A stretch of 64,000 nt of DNA from the NCBI RefSeq assembly GCF_001678905.1, contig NZ_CP012117.1, positions 62,001 through 126,000 of the forward strand. The letters are read 5' to 3'. Every line of letters begins with the position of its first letter. Positions within the stretch are counted from its first letter, which is position 1. This stretch comes from Dermabacter vaginalis (GTDB lineage Bacteria > Actinomycetota > Actinomycetes > Actinomycetales > Dermabacteraceae). The translations under genes were made by a program, and so were the position numbers. Below are positions 46,441-55,900 of the stretch, one piece after another. The notes under the pieces were generated by a model. The model was not told where the DNA came from, ran no database searches, and saw only the letters and a program-made list of their open reading frames with translations.

Positions 46441-48144
46441 CTAGCCGATGAGGGAGGCGAGCCTCTCGCGTTCGGCCTTCACATCGGCACCCGCCGCTTC
46501 TGCGACGAGCGCGAGCGCGAGCGCCATGCCGAGTGCGCCCGGGTCAGGCGTGCCGAGCACGCGATCGCCGAGGTAGCTCGAACGCCCGCGACCGCTCGAC
46601 ATCTCCTTCGTGGACTCCGCACCGTCGATGGCGGCGCCGATCGCCGCGGCATCCAGCTTCTCAGCTCCCGACGTTGCAACAGCCTCGAGCACATCCACGA
46701 TCGTGCGGTCGCCCGGCTCGGCGCCACCCACGCGCGTGACCGCCGCGCGGGCCTCCTTCACGCCCTCCACAAGTGAGGTGCCGTTCTTCGCCGCCGCCGC
46801 GATCTCCTGGAAGGCGAGGCCAAACAGCGGACCGGAAGAGCCGCCCGTGTCGTTGAGGAAGCCCTCCGCAATCGAATTGAGGTCGGCCGCAAGATCCGCA
46901 TCTTTCCCACTCGCGCGCGTGAGAGTCGCCTTCGCCGCGTTCGCGAGATTCGTGCCCACGTCGCCATCGCCGGCCTTCTGGTCGATCTCATCGAGCGCCG
47001 CGCGGGAACTCTCGAACGTTTCCACGAACATCGAAAGCCAGTCCGACGCCTGCTTCGCCTCAGCCGAAGCTTCATCTTCAGCAGCGTCTTCGCCCCCGTT
47101 TTCGGCCTCGCGGCCCGCGTGCACGTCGAAGCCTTCCGGCACGAGGCGCGGCGTGGGCAGTGCGGCCGTCTCATGCGGAGCACACACGTACTCGAGCCAC
47201 TCCTCTTCGAGCGCCGTGAGCGTGATCGAGAACCCGGCCATGTCGAGCGCCGTCGTGTAGTTGCCCGAGAACGCGACGCGCACGTTGACACCCGCATCCG
47301 CGAGGGCTTCGTGCGCCGCGGTTTGGATGTGCAGCAGTTCGAGCGGGGCGAGGCCGCCAAGGCCGTTGACGAAGAGCAGCGCGCCCGCGCTCGCCTCGAG
47401 CTTCTCGGCGAGGGCCTCGCGCAACTCGGAAATCATGCGCTGCGTGAGCTCTTCAAGCGTCGGCTGCGCGATTGTTTCCTTCGCGCTTTCCCCGTGGATG
47501 CCCACGCCGTATTCGAGCGTGCCTTCCTCGACATCGAACGCGAGGTGATCGGCGCCGGGGGAGGTGTGGGCGCGGCGCGCGACCGAGAGCGAACGCGTGG
47601 CGGCGACGAGCGCGTCACCGAGCTCCTTGAGTTCCGCGAGGCCAAGGCCCTGATCGGCGGCAGCGCCAAGAACCTTCTCCACGAGGGTCGTGCCGGCAAT
47701 GCCGCGACGGCCCACGGCACCCGAATCGGTACCGAGGTCATCATCGACGAGGACCTGCGCGCTCTCGATCCCTTCGGCCGAAAGACGCTCCGCCGCGATA
47801 TTGAAGTTGATGCAATCGCCCGTGTAGTTCTTGACGATGTGGAGCACGCCGCCGCTCTTCGCCACGGCGCGGCTCGCCTCGAAAATCTGGCGCGAATGCG
47901 GGGAGGTGAACACTTCGCCCGGCACCGCCGCATCGAGGCCTCCGCGCCCCACGAATCCCGCGTGCATGGGCTCGTGGCCTGCGCCGCCGCCGCTCACGAG
48001 CGCAACGGTGCGCTCCGGAGCGGGGTTCGCCGCGCTCACGAAGTACGGGTCGCGCGAAAGGGTGACGGTGTCACCTGCCGCTGCAGCAATCGCGGTCAGC
48101 GCGTAGAACGATGGGGACGCAGAATCTGAGTAAAACGCCGGCAC
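46441..48144 (-). CDS. Dihydroxyacetone kinase, fused DhaK-DhaL (ATP-type)
   Basis: A 567-residue kinase with an N-terminal DhaK domain (residues 1-~330) and a C-terminal DhaL domain (~365-567). DhaK features are SGGGAGHEPMHAGFVG, NYTGDCINFN and His217 in VGIHGES, which binds dihydroxyacetone covalently in homologues. The DhaL metal site is KAGDGDVGTNL. The fusion implies direct ATP use instead of a PTS donor. The GTG at 48144 is chosen because AGGAGG lies six bases upstream. It phosphorylates dihydroxyacetone or related C3/C4 sugars for glycolysis. Confidence 0.9.
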   Translation of the reverse strand: MPAFYSDSASPSFYALTAIAAAAGDTVTLSRDPYFVSAANPAPERTVALVSGGGAGHEPMHAGFVGRGGLDAAVPGEVFTSPHSRQIFEASRAVAKSGGVLHIVKNYTGDCINFNIAAERLSAEGIESAQVLVDDDLGTDSGAVGRRGIAGTTLVEKVLGAAADQGLGLAELKELGDALVAATRSLSVARRAHTSPGADHLAFDVEEGTLEYGVGIHGESAKETIAQPTLEELTQRMISELREALAEKLEASAGALLFVNGLGGLAPLELLHIQTAAHEALADAGVNVRVAFSGNYTTALDMAGFSITLTALEEEWLEYVCAPHETAALPTPRLVPEGFDVHAGREAENGGEDAAEDEASAEAKQASDWLSMFVETFESSRAALDEIDQKAGDGDVGTNLANAAKATLTRASGKDADLAADLNSIAEGFLNDTGGSSGPLFGLAFQEIAAAAKNGTSLVEGVKEARAAVTRVGGAEPGDRTIVDVLEAVATSGAEKLDAAAIGAAIDGAESTKEMSSGRGRSSYLGDRVLGTPDPGALGMALALALVAEAAGADVKAERERLASLIG

Positions 48145-48404
48145 GGGAAACCTCCTGTGGTTGATGTGCGCTGGTGCTCTCACGGTAACAATCGGCGATT
48201 GGTCGCTGCTGATGGCGTCGAGGAGCTCAGCTGGCGCGAGGGCTCACCGTGAGGAGCGGAGGCGCGCTTGGGCGCGGCAAGCGTCGGACCGAAAACCCCA
48301 CCGGAAGCCCAGCCGGAAACTCCACCGACACAACCGCACCAAAAACTCCAGCTTTCCCCGCAGGCTTTCTTTCGTGGAGAAAAAATCTCGACTACCGTGG
48401 AGAC

Positions 48405-50219
48405 ATGAACGACAATCTTCGCCCCATGCCCCCGCTCGCCCACGCCCCCGGCGCCGACCAACCCGACTGGTGGAAAAACGGCGTCGTCTACCAGATCTAC
48501 CCGCGCTCTTTCGCTGACGCGAACGGCGACGGCATCGGCGACCTCCGCGGCATCATCAACCATGTTGACCACCTCGCCGCACTCGGCATCCAAACCGTGT
48601 GGCTCTCGCCGATCTACCCCTCGCCGCAAGACGACAACGGCTACGACATCGCCAACTACCGCGACATCGAACCCATGTTCGGCACCCTCGGCGACTTCGA
48701 CGAACTCATCGAAAAGCTCCACGCGAACGGAATCCGTCTCGTCATGGACCTCGTCGTCAACCACTCGAGCGACGAGCACGAATGGTTCCTCGAATCCCGC
48801 TCCTCGCGCGAAAACCCCAAGCGCGACTGGTACATCTGGCGCGACGCCCGCGAGGTGGAGGGCCTGAAGCCCGGCGAACGCGGCACCGAACCCAACAACT
48901 GGGACTCCGCCTTCAGCGGCCCCGGCTGGCAGTGGGACGAAGAAACCGAGCAGTTCTACCTGCACATGTTCTCCCGCAAACAGCCCGACCTCAACTGGGA
49001 AAACCCCGAGGTCCGCGAGGCCGTGTACGACATGATGCGCTGGTGGCTCGACCGCGGCGTCGACGGCTTCCGCATGGACGTCATCAACCTCATCTCGAAG
49101 CCCGAAGGCCTCCCCGACGGCCCGCCCACGCAGGACGGCCTCGGCTCCGCCTTCGCAATGGTCATGACCGGCCCGCGCTTCCACGAATTCATGCAGGAAA
49201 TGCGTCGCGAGGTCTTCGCAAAATACCCGAAGACCTTCGTCAACGTTGGCGAAACCCCCGGCATCACCGCTCAGGATGCGCTCCTCACCTCCAACCCGGA
49301 ACGCGGCGAACTCGAGATGGTGTTCCAGTTCGAACACGTTGGCCTCGAGCACGAAGGGCACAAGTTCAACCCGTCGCGCCCGCTGCCCCTTCACGAACTC
49401 GCCGGCAACCTCGCCCGCTGGGATCGCGAAGTTGCCGAAGAAGGCGGCTGGAACTCCCTCTACTTCGAAAACCACGATCAGCCCCGCTCGGTGTCCCGCT
49501 GGGGCGACGACGACCCCGCGTGGCGTGTGCGCAGCGCGAAGGCGCTCGCGGGCATGCTCCACGCGCACCGCGGCACCCCGTACGTGTACCAGGGCCAGGA
49601 ACTCGGCCAGGTGAACTTCCCGTGGGAGCGCCTCGAGCAGTTCCGCGACATCGAGGTGCTCAACTACGTGCGCGAATCGGAGCAGTTCGGTCACGGCAGC
49701 TTCGGCGAGCTCCTTCCCGGCATCAGCGACATGAACCGCGACAACGCCCGCACCCCCATGCCGTGGACCGGCGTGGTCGATTCGGGTGCCGGCTTCGGCG
49801 AGGGTAAACCGTGGATCGCTGTGAACCCCTCCGCAGCCGAGGGCGTGAATGCCGCCGACCAGGTTGGGGTCGAAGGCTCGGTTTTCGAGTTCTACCGCGC
49901 CCTCATCGCGCTACGCAAGAGCGAGCCGCTCCTTGTTTCGGGCGGCTTCGAGCTGCTCGGCCCGGTCGAAAGCATGGGGGAGGGGCTGCCCGGGCAGTCC
50001 GGTCCGTCGCGTGTCTGGGCCGTGCGCAGGTCCGCGGCGGGGGAGGGGGCCGACGCCTCCTCGCTCATCGCCGTTGCCAATTTCTCGCGCGAGGCCGTTG
50101 AGCTTAGTTCCGACGTGTGGCCCGAGGGCGCCGAGGTTGTGTTGTCGAACGTCGCCGAAGGCGAGCGCTCCGGCGAGCAGAAGCTCGGTGGATGGGAGTT
50201 CGCGCTGCTCAAGGCGTGA
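48405..50219 (+). CDS. GH13 alpha-glucosidase
   Basis: A 604-residue glycoside hydrolase of the oligo-1,6-glucosidase/alpha-glucosidase group. It lacks a signal peptide, so it works in the cytosol on imported sugars. Catalytic residues are Asp225 (GFRMDVINL), Glu283 (NVGETPG) and the transition-state Asp358 (FENHDQPR). MDLVVNHSS is the conserved region I and the Asp-rich DANGDGIGD near residue 40 binds calcium in relatives. It lies beyond the importer and kinase; with the ABC importer it should process alpha-glucosides such as maltose, isomaltose or sucrose isomers. Confidence 0.92.
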   Translation: MNDNLRPMPPLAHAPGADQPDWWKNGVVYQIYPRSFADANGDGIGDLRGIINHVDHLAALGIQTVWLSPIYPSPQDDNGYDIANYRDIEPMFGTLGDFDELIEKLHANGIRLVMDLVVNHSSDEHEWFLESRSSRENPKRDWYIWRDAREVEGLKPGERGTEPNNWDSAFSGPGWQWDEETEQFYLHMFSRKQPDLNWENPEVREAVYDMMRWWLDRGVDGFRMDVINLISKPEGLPDGPPTQDGLGSAFAMVMTGPRFHEFMQEMRREVFAKYPKTFVNVGETPGITAQDALLTSNPERGELEMVFQFEHVGLEHEGHKFNPSRPLPLHELAGNLARWDREVAEEGGWNSLYFENHDQPRSVSRWGDDDPAWRVRSAKALAGMLHAHRGTPYVYQGQELGQVNFPWERLEQFRDIEVLNYVRESEQFGHGSFGELLPGISDMNRDNARTPMPWTGVVDSGAGFGEGKPWIAVNPSAAEGVNAADQVGVEGSVFEFYRALIALRKSEPLLVSGGFELLGPVESMGEGLPGQSGPSRVWAVRRSAAGEGADASSLIAVANFSREAVELSSDVWPEGAEVVLSNVAEGERSGEQKLGGWEFALLKA

Positions 50220-50240
50220 GCTCGTCACTGTTGATGCATA

Positions 50241-50285
50241 GGGGAGGCGCCCGGCGGAAATGATCCGTCGGGCGCCCCCCTTTTC
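50241..50285 (+). terminator. Rho-independent terminator of the glucosidase gene
   Basis: A strong stem (GGCGCCCG with CGGGCGCC, extended by G and C runs) is followed by CCCCTTTTCTT. It lies about 20 bases after the glucosidase stop codon. Confidence 0.88.
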
Positions 50286-50318
50286 TTGCCCTGAGGGCTC
50301 TTCTTGCCCTAAAGGCTC
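50283..50318 (+). repeat. Two-copy 18-base tandem repeat
   Basis: TTCTTGCCCTGAGGGCTC at 50283-50300 is followed directly by TTCTTGCCCTAAAGGCTC. The second copy differs at two positions. It lies in the gap between the glucosidase terminator and the convergent T7SS array, with no evident function. Confidence 0.7.
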
Positions 50319-50375
50319 TGCTGTTTTGACCCTTTGGGTTGTGCTTCGGGTGCGCTCAGGAGCGCGCCTTGGGCT

Positions 50376-50822
50376 TTAGGCCTTCTTCTCGCGGTAAGGA
50401 TTCGCAGCCTGTGCCACGCTCGCCCACGAGTCGGGATTCACGAGGAACGTTACCGCCTCGTTGTCCCAGAACACGCGAGTCTCGATGCCCTTTGAATCCT
50501 TGTCGTAGGTGAAGAACGCTACGGCCATTTCAAACGGGCGACCATTCGCGCGCGCCTGCACGTAATTGACGGCAGGTTCCTCGAGTGCGAACCTCGAAAA
50601 GACGCTCGGTGCAAAGGCACCGGACTTCACGTAAAAGACCGGATCAACCTGCTGAAGCGTGAGGCCATCAATACCCGCGGCGACGGTGAAGATGACGCTG
50701 AAGGCATCCCAGTCATTGGGGAAGTCGTGGACTTCAGGCTGCACCGCCGCTGCGAGTGCACGAAGGGCCTCCTGCTCAGCAGCGGAGCCGCTGTTGCTGT
50801 TCACGGAGTTGTCTTGAGTCAT
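50376..50822 (-). CDS. YezG-like immunity protein
   Basis: A 148-residue acidic cytosolic protein. The central part (DWDAFSVIFTVAAG onward, and RPFEMAVAFFTYDKDSKGIETRVFW) resembles the YezG/DUF600 immunity family that pairs with YeeF-type nuclease toxins; the match is by feel and not a search result. It is the last gene of cassette A, two genes after the nuclease effector, and overlaps its upstream neighbour by four bases. Position, size and acidity support neutralising that nuclease. Confidence 0.65.
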   Translation of the reverse strand: MTQDNSVNSNSGSAAEQEALRALAAAVQPEVHDFPNDWDAFSVIFTVAAGIDGLTLQQVDPVFYVKSGAFAPSVFSRFALEEPAVNYVQARANGRPFEMAVAFFTYDKDSKGIETRVFWDNEAVTFLVNPDSWASVAQAANPYREKKA

Positions 50823-51214
50823 TGCTTGTTCAGCCCCTCTGCAAGAACGAGAAGTTCGCGAGCGCTCACGGGCTCTTCGTCGCCACCGAAGTTATCTACG
50901 TAGGTGTAGGTGAACTCATCGGCGAGGCGATCGAAACGAGTCACGAGGGTTGCAGCACGGTCCTTGTACACCTGCTTCTCAAAGAACAGCTCGAGGAGGA
51001 GCTTCTTTTGGTCCTTGGCGAAGGCCAAGTTGACCGTGAAGGGATCCTCGCCCTCAAACTTCGCGAGCGAAGTGTCGAAGAGCTGTCCAGCCTTGGTATG
51101 CACCAGAAAGGAGGTCAACGCTTCAAGACGTTCAATATTCTCGAGGCCCTTGCGGACACAGTACTCGTATCGCTCAATGGGGCTTCCTGCCCACGGTGCG
51201 CTGATAGCAGTCAT
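50819..51214 (-). CDS. Hypothetical protein, possible second immunity or chaperone
   Basis: A 131-residue helical protein with no signal or membrane segment and no family I recognise. It lies 46 bases after the nuclease effector and overlaps the YezG-like gene by four bases, so all three are co-transcribed. It could be an additional immunity factor or a stabiliser of the toxin domain. The gene looks intact. Confidence 0.6.
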   Translation of the reverse strand: MTAISAPWAGSPIERYEYCVRKGLENIERLEALTSFLVHTKAGQLFDTSLAKFEGEDPFTVNLAFAKDQKKLLLELFFEKQVYKDRAATLVTRFDRLADEFTYTYVDNFGGDEEPVSARELLVLAEGLNKQ

Positions 51215-51260
51215 ATTCCTATCCTAATTTGCGCTGAAAGATCTGGCCTGAAGACACCGG

Positions 51261-54200
51261 CTAGTGCTGGTTGACTTGATCGAAGTGGACCCTTGGGACC
51301 GAACCAGAATCAAGGGCATTGGCCTTGACTTCGCTGAGAGCTTTCGCGGAGAAATCCCGACCGTAGGTATTGACTTGCGTCTTTTTGGGCTCACGATGGA
51401 AGTAATCGTGCTTATCATTGTGAACGGCGCCGTCGATACGCAACCACTGCTTACCGGTTTCTCGGTCATAAATATCCGCAATCGCATGGTAAGCCGTTGG
51501 TCGTCCGTTCGAATCCAGCGTTGCTCGCGTGGAGAAGTGAGTGAAGCTATCTTGTTTCATGATTGCGTCACTTTGGATCATCTCCATGTTGTAGATAGTT
51601 TCATGATTTACGACATTGTGCTGGGCCAGATAGTTACCGGACCCCAAGTTCGGTGCGAACATGTGGGCGATCAGGTGGCCCTTTTCGTCAACGGGCATAT
51701 CTGGCCTGTTGGTTTGCATGAGCTTCTTTGTCGGGTCGTCGGGATCCATCTGGAATGAGCCGGCCTCCAAGAGTGCTTTGTTGGCCTGAGTGCCGTCGAC
51801 TCGTTTCACTGTGGTGAACTTGTCGAAGATCACTGCTTCGGACTCGATGTAGTTTGGGTACTGGCGATAAGCAATCTTATTGCGACCGACCTGTACCGTG
51901 ACTTCGCGCATGTTCTCGTTGACATAATCAACCACGCTGATTTGCGGCTTCGGTGCCTCGCCCTTCTTCCTTTCGACCTTGTCAGGCAGCGATTCCGGCA
52001 GCAAGCTGTTGTTATCTTTGACGTAGGAGCCCTCATTGACGGAGTACTCAATGTTGGCGCCTCGCCACTCGTCTTCGGGCCTCTTCTTGAGATTGTTCTC
52101 GAAGTCGAACTCTTCACCCGACATCCTTTGTCGTTCCACATACTCATCGAACTTGAGTTGGTGGTACTCGGCACGAATATCGTTGGCGTCGAGCTTCTCA
52201 AGCTCGGCTACTCGATCCAAGTCGCCTTTTGCCCGCGCGTCCTCAATGAGAGTCTCACGTCCGGTCTTCTCATAGAATTCGTCGGCTGAAACATTCGGCT
52301 TATGGTTCACGTCGGCTGCGTCCGCATGATGGTGCTGTGAGAAGTGCGAGTCATCGACTGGCTTGTGTGCAGTGTCGATCGTGTCGCGCGTTTCACCTAA
52401 GGGGCCGTCCTCGTGTGGCTTGAGAAACTCAGCCCTTTCGCGTCGCAACTGTTCCTCGTTGAGTTCGATTCCGGCAGCATTTCGCCCATCTGCGAATTCG
52501 GGATGCTTACCGTCGCCGGCACTCTTAGCCCGCGAAGCCTCATCGGTGTGTTCACCAGCCTCGCGGATTGCAGTGCCTGCTGGCTCTTCACGGTGGCTGT
52601 CGCCACGCGAATCATCGGAACGATCGTAATCCTTAGCTGTCTTGACGTCCTCAGCGTCAGGGGTGGACTTCCCCTTCTCAGCGACATCGTCGGCATGAAT
52701 TACCGCGCTTTCCTTACCCTCCTTGCCGCCCTTCACTGCGTCGTCAGCGTGATCGGTCGAAGTTTCAGCGGCCTCTTTGGTGGCAGGTGCGGATGCTTCA
52801 GGCTTATCGGCCTTCGAGACATCCGAGACCTCGAGCTCGGCACCGTCGCCCTTGCCTCGTTTGGCGAAGTCATCGGTGTTGTCGAGTGCCTCGTCGACAC
52901 CGGTCCTTTCGGCGACGGCGGTTGCGCGGGTGTCGTCGGCTTTGTCGACCACCTTGGCGGTGGGAGAATCAGCCTGATCTATGTGATGCGCCGAGGCCGC
53001 CCCCTGCGACGCATCTTTGGTGGTGGATTGAGGTTCTGGCTCCTTCGTGAGATCAGTGTCGCCTGAGCTGGCCTTGCGATTTGGCGTGAGCTCGTCTGCC
53101 TCGTTCATGCTTCGGCCGGCACTGGTGCGCTCCCCGAGGGGCCCTCCGGCTTCGACGCTACCCGTTTTCCCGATTGAGGCAGTGGACTTCGGAGCATCGT
53201 CGAGGTGGTGGGACGCGTCCTGAAGGGCATCGTCGGCTGGTGACGCAGACGCTCCGAGACCGGAACGGTGTGGTTCGGGATGGGCATCCTTCATGTTGAA
53301 GCCACGGGGTTTTGCGACGTTGTCGGCGGAATCGACGATCTTGCCTGCAGCGCGGTGTTCAATCGATGCGGCGGCTCCCGATCGAATGGGCGCGGCACTC
53401 TTGCCTGCCTCAACTGCCATGTGGTTGGCGTTCGTCCCCGCGACCTTGGCGGCAGCCCCGGTGTGAGAACTGGCTTGTGGCGCGCCTGTACGTGCGAAGT
53501 TGTCGAATTTTCCACCAGCTTGCTTGACACTAGCTCTCGCAACATCGTCCGCGTGGTGGGTGACGCTACCGGCGCCTGCGCGTGCGGTGGTGCCGCCAAT
53601 TTTGCTGCCGGCGGCTTTCACTCCACCGCGAGCAACCGCACCGGTGCCGATCGTTCCTGCGGCCTTATGCATACCGCCCTTGGCGGCACCCTTGATCGTG
53701 GAGAGTGCTCCGGCCTTGACCGCCCCTTGGGTTGCGGCCTTAGCACCCGAGCCAGCGGCGCCCTTGATCGCAGTGCCTGCCGCTGCCTTCACGCCCCCCT
53801 TAGCAGCGGTCCCCACGGCAGCCTTGGCACCGGCGGTGACGCCGGCCTTAATTGCGCCGCCAGTGCCGCCGCTCGCGACCGTCATGACGAGGTCTGGCGC
53901 TGCGTGGCCCAGGTAGTAAGCCGGGTCCTCCTTGAACTTATCGACCTCGTTGACCACGAAGTTCTTCGTCCCTTTAGCGACGGTGACGGCGGCGTCTTTC
54001 GGGCTGAAATTCTTGATGGCGTTCGCAGCCGCGTCCTTCATGCGCCCGATTCCGCCGTTCTTGACGAAATCGTCGAGGCCTCTTGCAGCCTCCATGAGTT
54101 CTTCGCGATTATCCCAGAGAGACTTTGTCCCCTTTAACACAAGCTTTCCAAGGTCCACGACGGCCGTGAGCGTCTCTTTGACCGAATCGCCAAGTCCACG

Positions 54201-54782
54201 CAGGAACCGTTCGGCCACATTGCCTTCGTGCTTGCCGTCCGATTCGTCGGCATTGCCCGCATTACCGCCGCCGAGAGTCCCTGCAAGAGCCTCGTCAGCT
54301 TTCTTCATGTCCTCGCGCAGCTTCTTCACTTCGTCTTCGAGACGCGAAAGTTCAGCTTCGGCTTCGGCGATTGCGTCGTCGCGTTCGTCGTTCGGTACTT
54401 CTTCTTCCTCGCCGTCCGCATTCGTCTCTGTCTTTGTTTTCGGCATCATGAGTGCCGCAGCCATAGCTAATTCAGCGGCCATGATCTCGAGCTGGAGTCG
54501 CGCCTTGCGTTCATGGAACTCTACGAGCTTTGCCGCGTATTCATGGAGTGCTGCTTTGACCTCGTTGGTGCTCTCTTGGAGCAAGGAGGCAGATTTGAGC
54601 GGCTGACGCATACCGTTGTAGACGGTTTCGGCCTCCGGGGCCTTGTAGGTTCCGGACAGTCCGTACCACGTTTCCTGTGCAGACGAAACGAGGTCGAAGG
54701 TGCGCGAGCCTATCGATTGGATTTCGGATGCGAGGCCGGTAACAGCGCCCGGGCTGTCAATTTCGGGCAGTTCAAGATCCAT
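51261..54782 (-). CDS. Cassette A T7SS effector with C-terminal YeeF-type nuclease domain
   Basis: A 1,173-residue polymorphic-toxin-like protein. Residues 1-~100 form the delivery domain shared with the other effectors (LPEIDSPGAV, YKAPEAETVY). Next come charged coiled-coil helices (~100-170), an Ala/Gly/Lys repeat-rich region (~290-430), and a long Asp/Glu/Ser/Ala-rich disordered stretch (~450-780). The C-terminal ~240 residues contain GHLIAHMFAPNLGSGNYLAQH with a presumed catalytic His near 1036, then VVNHETIYNMEM. These match the DNA/RNA non-specific endonuclease domain of YeeF-type toxins. The start overlaps the adaptor stop by eleven bases. Two likely immunity genes follow. Confidence 0.82.
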   Translation of the reverse strand: MDLELPEIDSPGAVTGLASEIQSIGSRTFDLVSSAQETWYGLSGTYKAPEAETVYNGMRQPLKSASLLQESTNEVKAALHEYAAKLVEFHERKARLQLEIMAAELAMAAALMMPKTKTETNADGEEEEVPNDERDDAIAEAEAELSRLEDEVKKLREDMKKADEALAGTLGGGNAGNADESDGKHEGNVAERFLRGLGDSVKETLTAVVDLGKLVLKGTKSLWDNREELMEAARGLDDFVKNGGIGRMKDAAANAIKNFSPKDAAVTVAKGTKNFVVNEVDKFKEDPAYYLGHAAPDLVMTVASGGTGGAIKAGVTAGAKAAVGTAAKGGVKAAAGTAIKGAAGSGAKAATQGAVKAGALSTIKGAAKGGMHKAAGTIGTGAVARGGVKAAGSKIGGTTARAGAGSVTHHADDVARASVKQAGGKFDNFARTGAPQASSHTGAAAKVAGTNANHMAVEAGKSAAPIRSGAAASIEHRAAGKIVDSADNVAKPRGFNMKDAHPEPHRSGLGASASPADDALQDASHHLDDAPKSTASIGKTGSVEAGGPLGERTSAGRSMNEADELTPNRKASSGDTDLTKEPEPQSTTKDASQGAASAHHIDQADSPTAKVVDKADDTRATAVAERTGVDEALDNTDDFAKRGKGDGAELEVSDVSKADKPEASAPATKEAAETSTDHADDAVKGGKEGKESAVIHADDVAEKGKSTPDAEDVKTAKDYDRSDDSRGDSHREEPAGTAIREAGEHTDEASRAKSAGDGKHPEFADGRNAAGIELNEEQLRRERAEFLKPHEDGPLGETRDTIDTAHKPVDDSHFSQHHHADAADVNHKPNVSADEFYEKTGRETLIEDARAKGDLDRVAELEKLDANDIRAEYHQLKFDEYVERQRMSGEEFDFENNLKKRPEDEWRGANIEYSVNEGSYVKDNNSLLPESLPDKVERKKGEAPKPQISVVDYVNENMREVTVQVGRNKIAYRQYPNYIESEAVIFDKFTTVKRVDGTQANKALLEAGSFQMDPDDPTKKLMQTNRPDMPVDEKGHLIAHMFAPNLGSGNYLAQHNVVNHETIYNMEMIQSDAIMKQDSFTHFSTRATLDSNGRPTAYHAIADIYDRETGKQWLRIDGAVHNDKHDYFHREPKKTQVNTYGRDFSAKALSEVKANALDSGSVPRVHFDQVNQH

Positions 54783-55122
54783 TGGTGGACACTCCTGGCA
54801 TGTCGGTGGCCCCGATGCTTGCATCGGCGCTGCTGGCGTTAGAGCTCATGGTGGCATCGCCCTCGAGGTACGAGGTGAGGGCGTCAATCGTACAGTTAAT
54901 CGTGTTGAAGGCCTGGCCCTGCGACGATTTGACGCTAATCATGACGATGTCCTGAAGGAAGGACATCATCGCGGGTTGACTCGCGGGGCTGTGCTGAAGG
55001 GCGCTTCCGGTTGTCGAAATCGCGGAGTTAGTTTCATCGACGGCGATGGAGAGATCTTCGACGATACTTACGGCACTTTCGATAATGTGCCCCGAAGCTT
55101 CCGGATCAATGTCGTAGTGCAT
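54772..55122 (-). CDS. Cassette A T7SS adaptor (DUF6507-like)
   Basis: A 116-residue helical protein of the same family as those at 8665, 58307 and 62080: MHYDIDPEASG at the start, ALQHSP near residue 48, YLEGDATM near 88 and ATDMPGV near the end. The ATG at 55122 follows GAGGGGG at a slightly long distance. Its stop overlaps the effector start, which couples translation of the two and suggests direct binding of the products. Function as an LXG-partner-like adaptor is inferred. Confidence 0.75.
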   Translation of the reverse strand: MHYDIDPEASGHIIESAVSIVEDLSIAVDETNSAISTTGSALQHSPASQPAMMSFLQDIVMISVKSSQGQAFNTINCTIDALTSYLEGDATMSSNASSADASIGATDMPGVSTNGS

Positions 55123-55159
55123 GGAGAGTGTCCCCCTCAAACTCAAGTGCTCGTAGAGG

Positions 55160-55189
55160 GGCCCGGCCGCCTGTGTTGGTGGCCGGGCC
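55160..55189 (-). terminator. Conserved hairpin between WXG100 pair and adaptor, copy A
   Basis: GGCCCGGCC and GGCCGGGCC form a perfect nine-base-pair stem with a 12-base loop, 18 bases after the WXG100 stop codon. There is no T run on the downstream (minus-strand) side. Partial termination or mRNA processing is therefore more likely than a full stop, allowing more WXG100 protein than effector. Confidence 0.55.
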
Positions 55190-55207
55190 GTTTGTGTGGT
55201 GTGGGTG

Positions 55208-55516
55208 TTAGCCGATGTTGGCGACGGCGCTGGCGGCGCGTTGTTGGGCGCTGGTGGCGGTTTCGTCGTTTTTGCTCATGGTGGTTTTGACGAGGTCGAT
55301 GATGCCGCGGACCTCGTTGGAGGCGCGGTGCCAGCGCTGTTCGACGTGGCGGTATTCTTCGGAGACGCCGTCGGCCTGGAAGTCGCTCATGGCGGCGTTG
55401 ACCTGCTGGTCGCGCATGGAGATGAGGCCTTCGAGGCGGCCGATGATGCCGGCGAGGTCGCCCTGGACGGACTGGGAAACGCCGGTGTCGAACGAGATGC
55501 GGTCGGTGGTGGGCAT
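55208..55516 (-). CDS. WXG100/ESAT-6-like protein, copy A second gene
   Basis: A 102-residue helical-hairpin protein of the ESAT-6/WXG100 superfamily. Two long helices flank a loop in which the W-x-G position reads DFQADG, so the Trp is replaced by Phe; a Trp occurs later in VEQRWHRA. AGAGAGGACA precedes the ATG. It is the partner of the gene just upstream and both should leave the cell through a type VII machine as a dimer. The protein is identical in copy B and differs by one residue in copy C. Confidence 0.85.
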   Translation of the reverse strand: MPTTDRISFDTGVSQSVQGDLAGIIGRLEGLISMRDQQVNAAMSDFQADGVSEEYRHVEQRWHRASNEVRGIIDLVKTTMSKNDETATSAQQRAASAVANIG

Positions 55517-55564
55517 GAGGTGTCCTCTCTAAAGCGTGTGTGGTGGCTTTTGTGGTGTGTGGGT

Positions 55565-55900
55565 TCAGCTCTGGCCGGAGAAGCGTGCGCCGTCGAAGTT
55601 GGCCGAGCCCTGTGCGGAGGTGGCGTTGTCCATCGACTCCTGGTCGCCGGTCTGGAAGGCGGTGTCCATGCCGCCCTGGCCTTCGAGGATGCGGCCGAGG
55701 GAGACGTTGAGGTCGTGGCTGATTTCGTCGGTGCGGGCCTTGAACTGGTCGAAGGCGGCGCGGCCGGCGCCGTTGAACTTGCCTTCGAGGGGCTCCACCG
55801 AGGCAACGAGCTGCTTGACGAGCGAGCCGAGGTCGTCGTTAGCGCCGGAGGTGTTGGTGGTGAGGGTGGAGAGGGTCTGGTTGCCCATATCGAACTTCAT
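55565..55900 (-). CDS. WXG100/ESAT-6-like protein, copy A first gene
   Basis: A 111-residue helical protein starting MKFDMGNQTL. The loop between helices contains KFNGAGRAAFDQF, an F-N-G version of the W-x-G turn, and the C-terminal part GGMDTAFQTGDQESM recalls secretion-signal helices of this superfamily. GGGAG precedes the ATG at 55900; a longer upstream frame is not supported. All three copies in the window encode exactly the same protein. With the following gene it forms an EsxB/EsxA-like pair. Confidence 0.85.
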   Translation of the reverse strand: MKFDMGNQTLSTLTTNTSGANDDLGSLVKQLVASVEPLEGKFNGAGRAAFDQFKARTDEISHDLNVSLGRILEGQGGMDTAFQTGDQESMDNATSAQGSANFDGARFSGQS

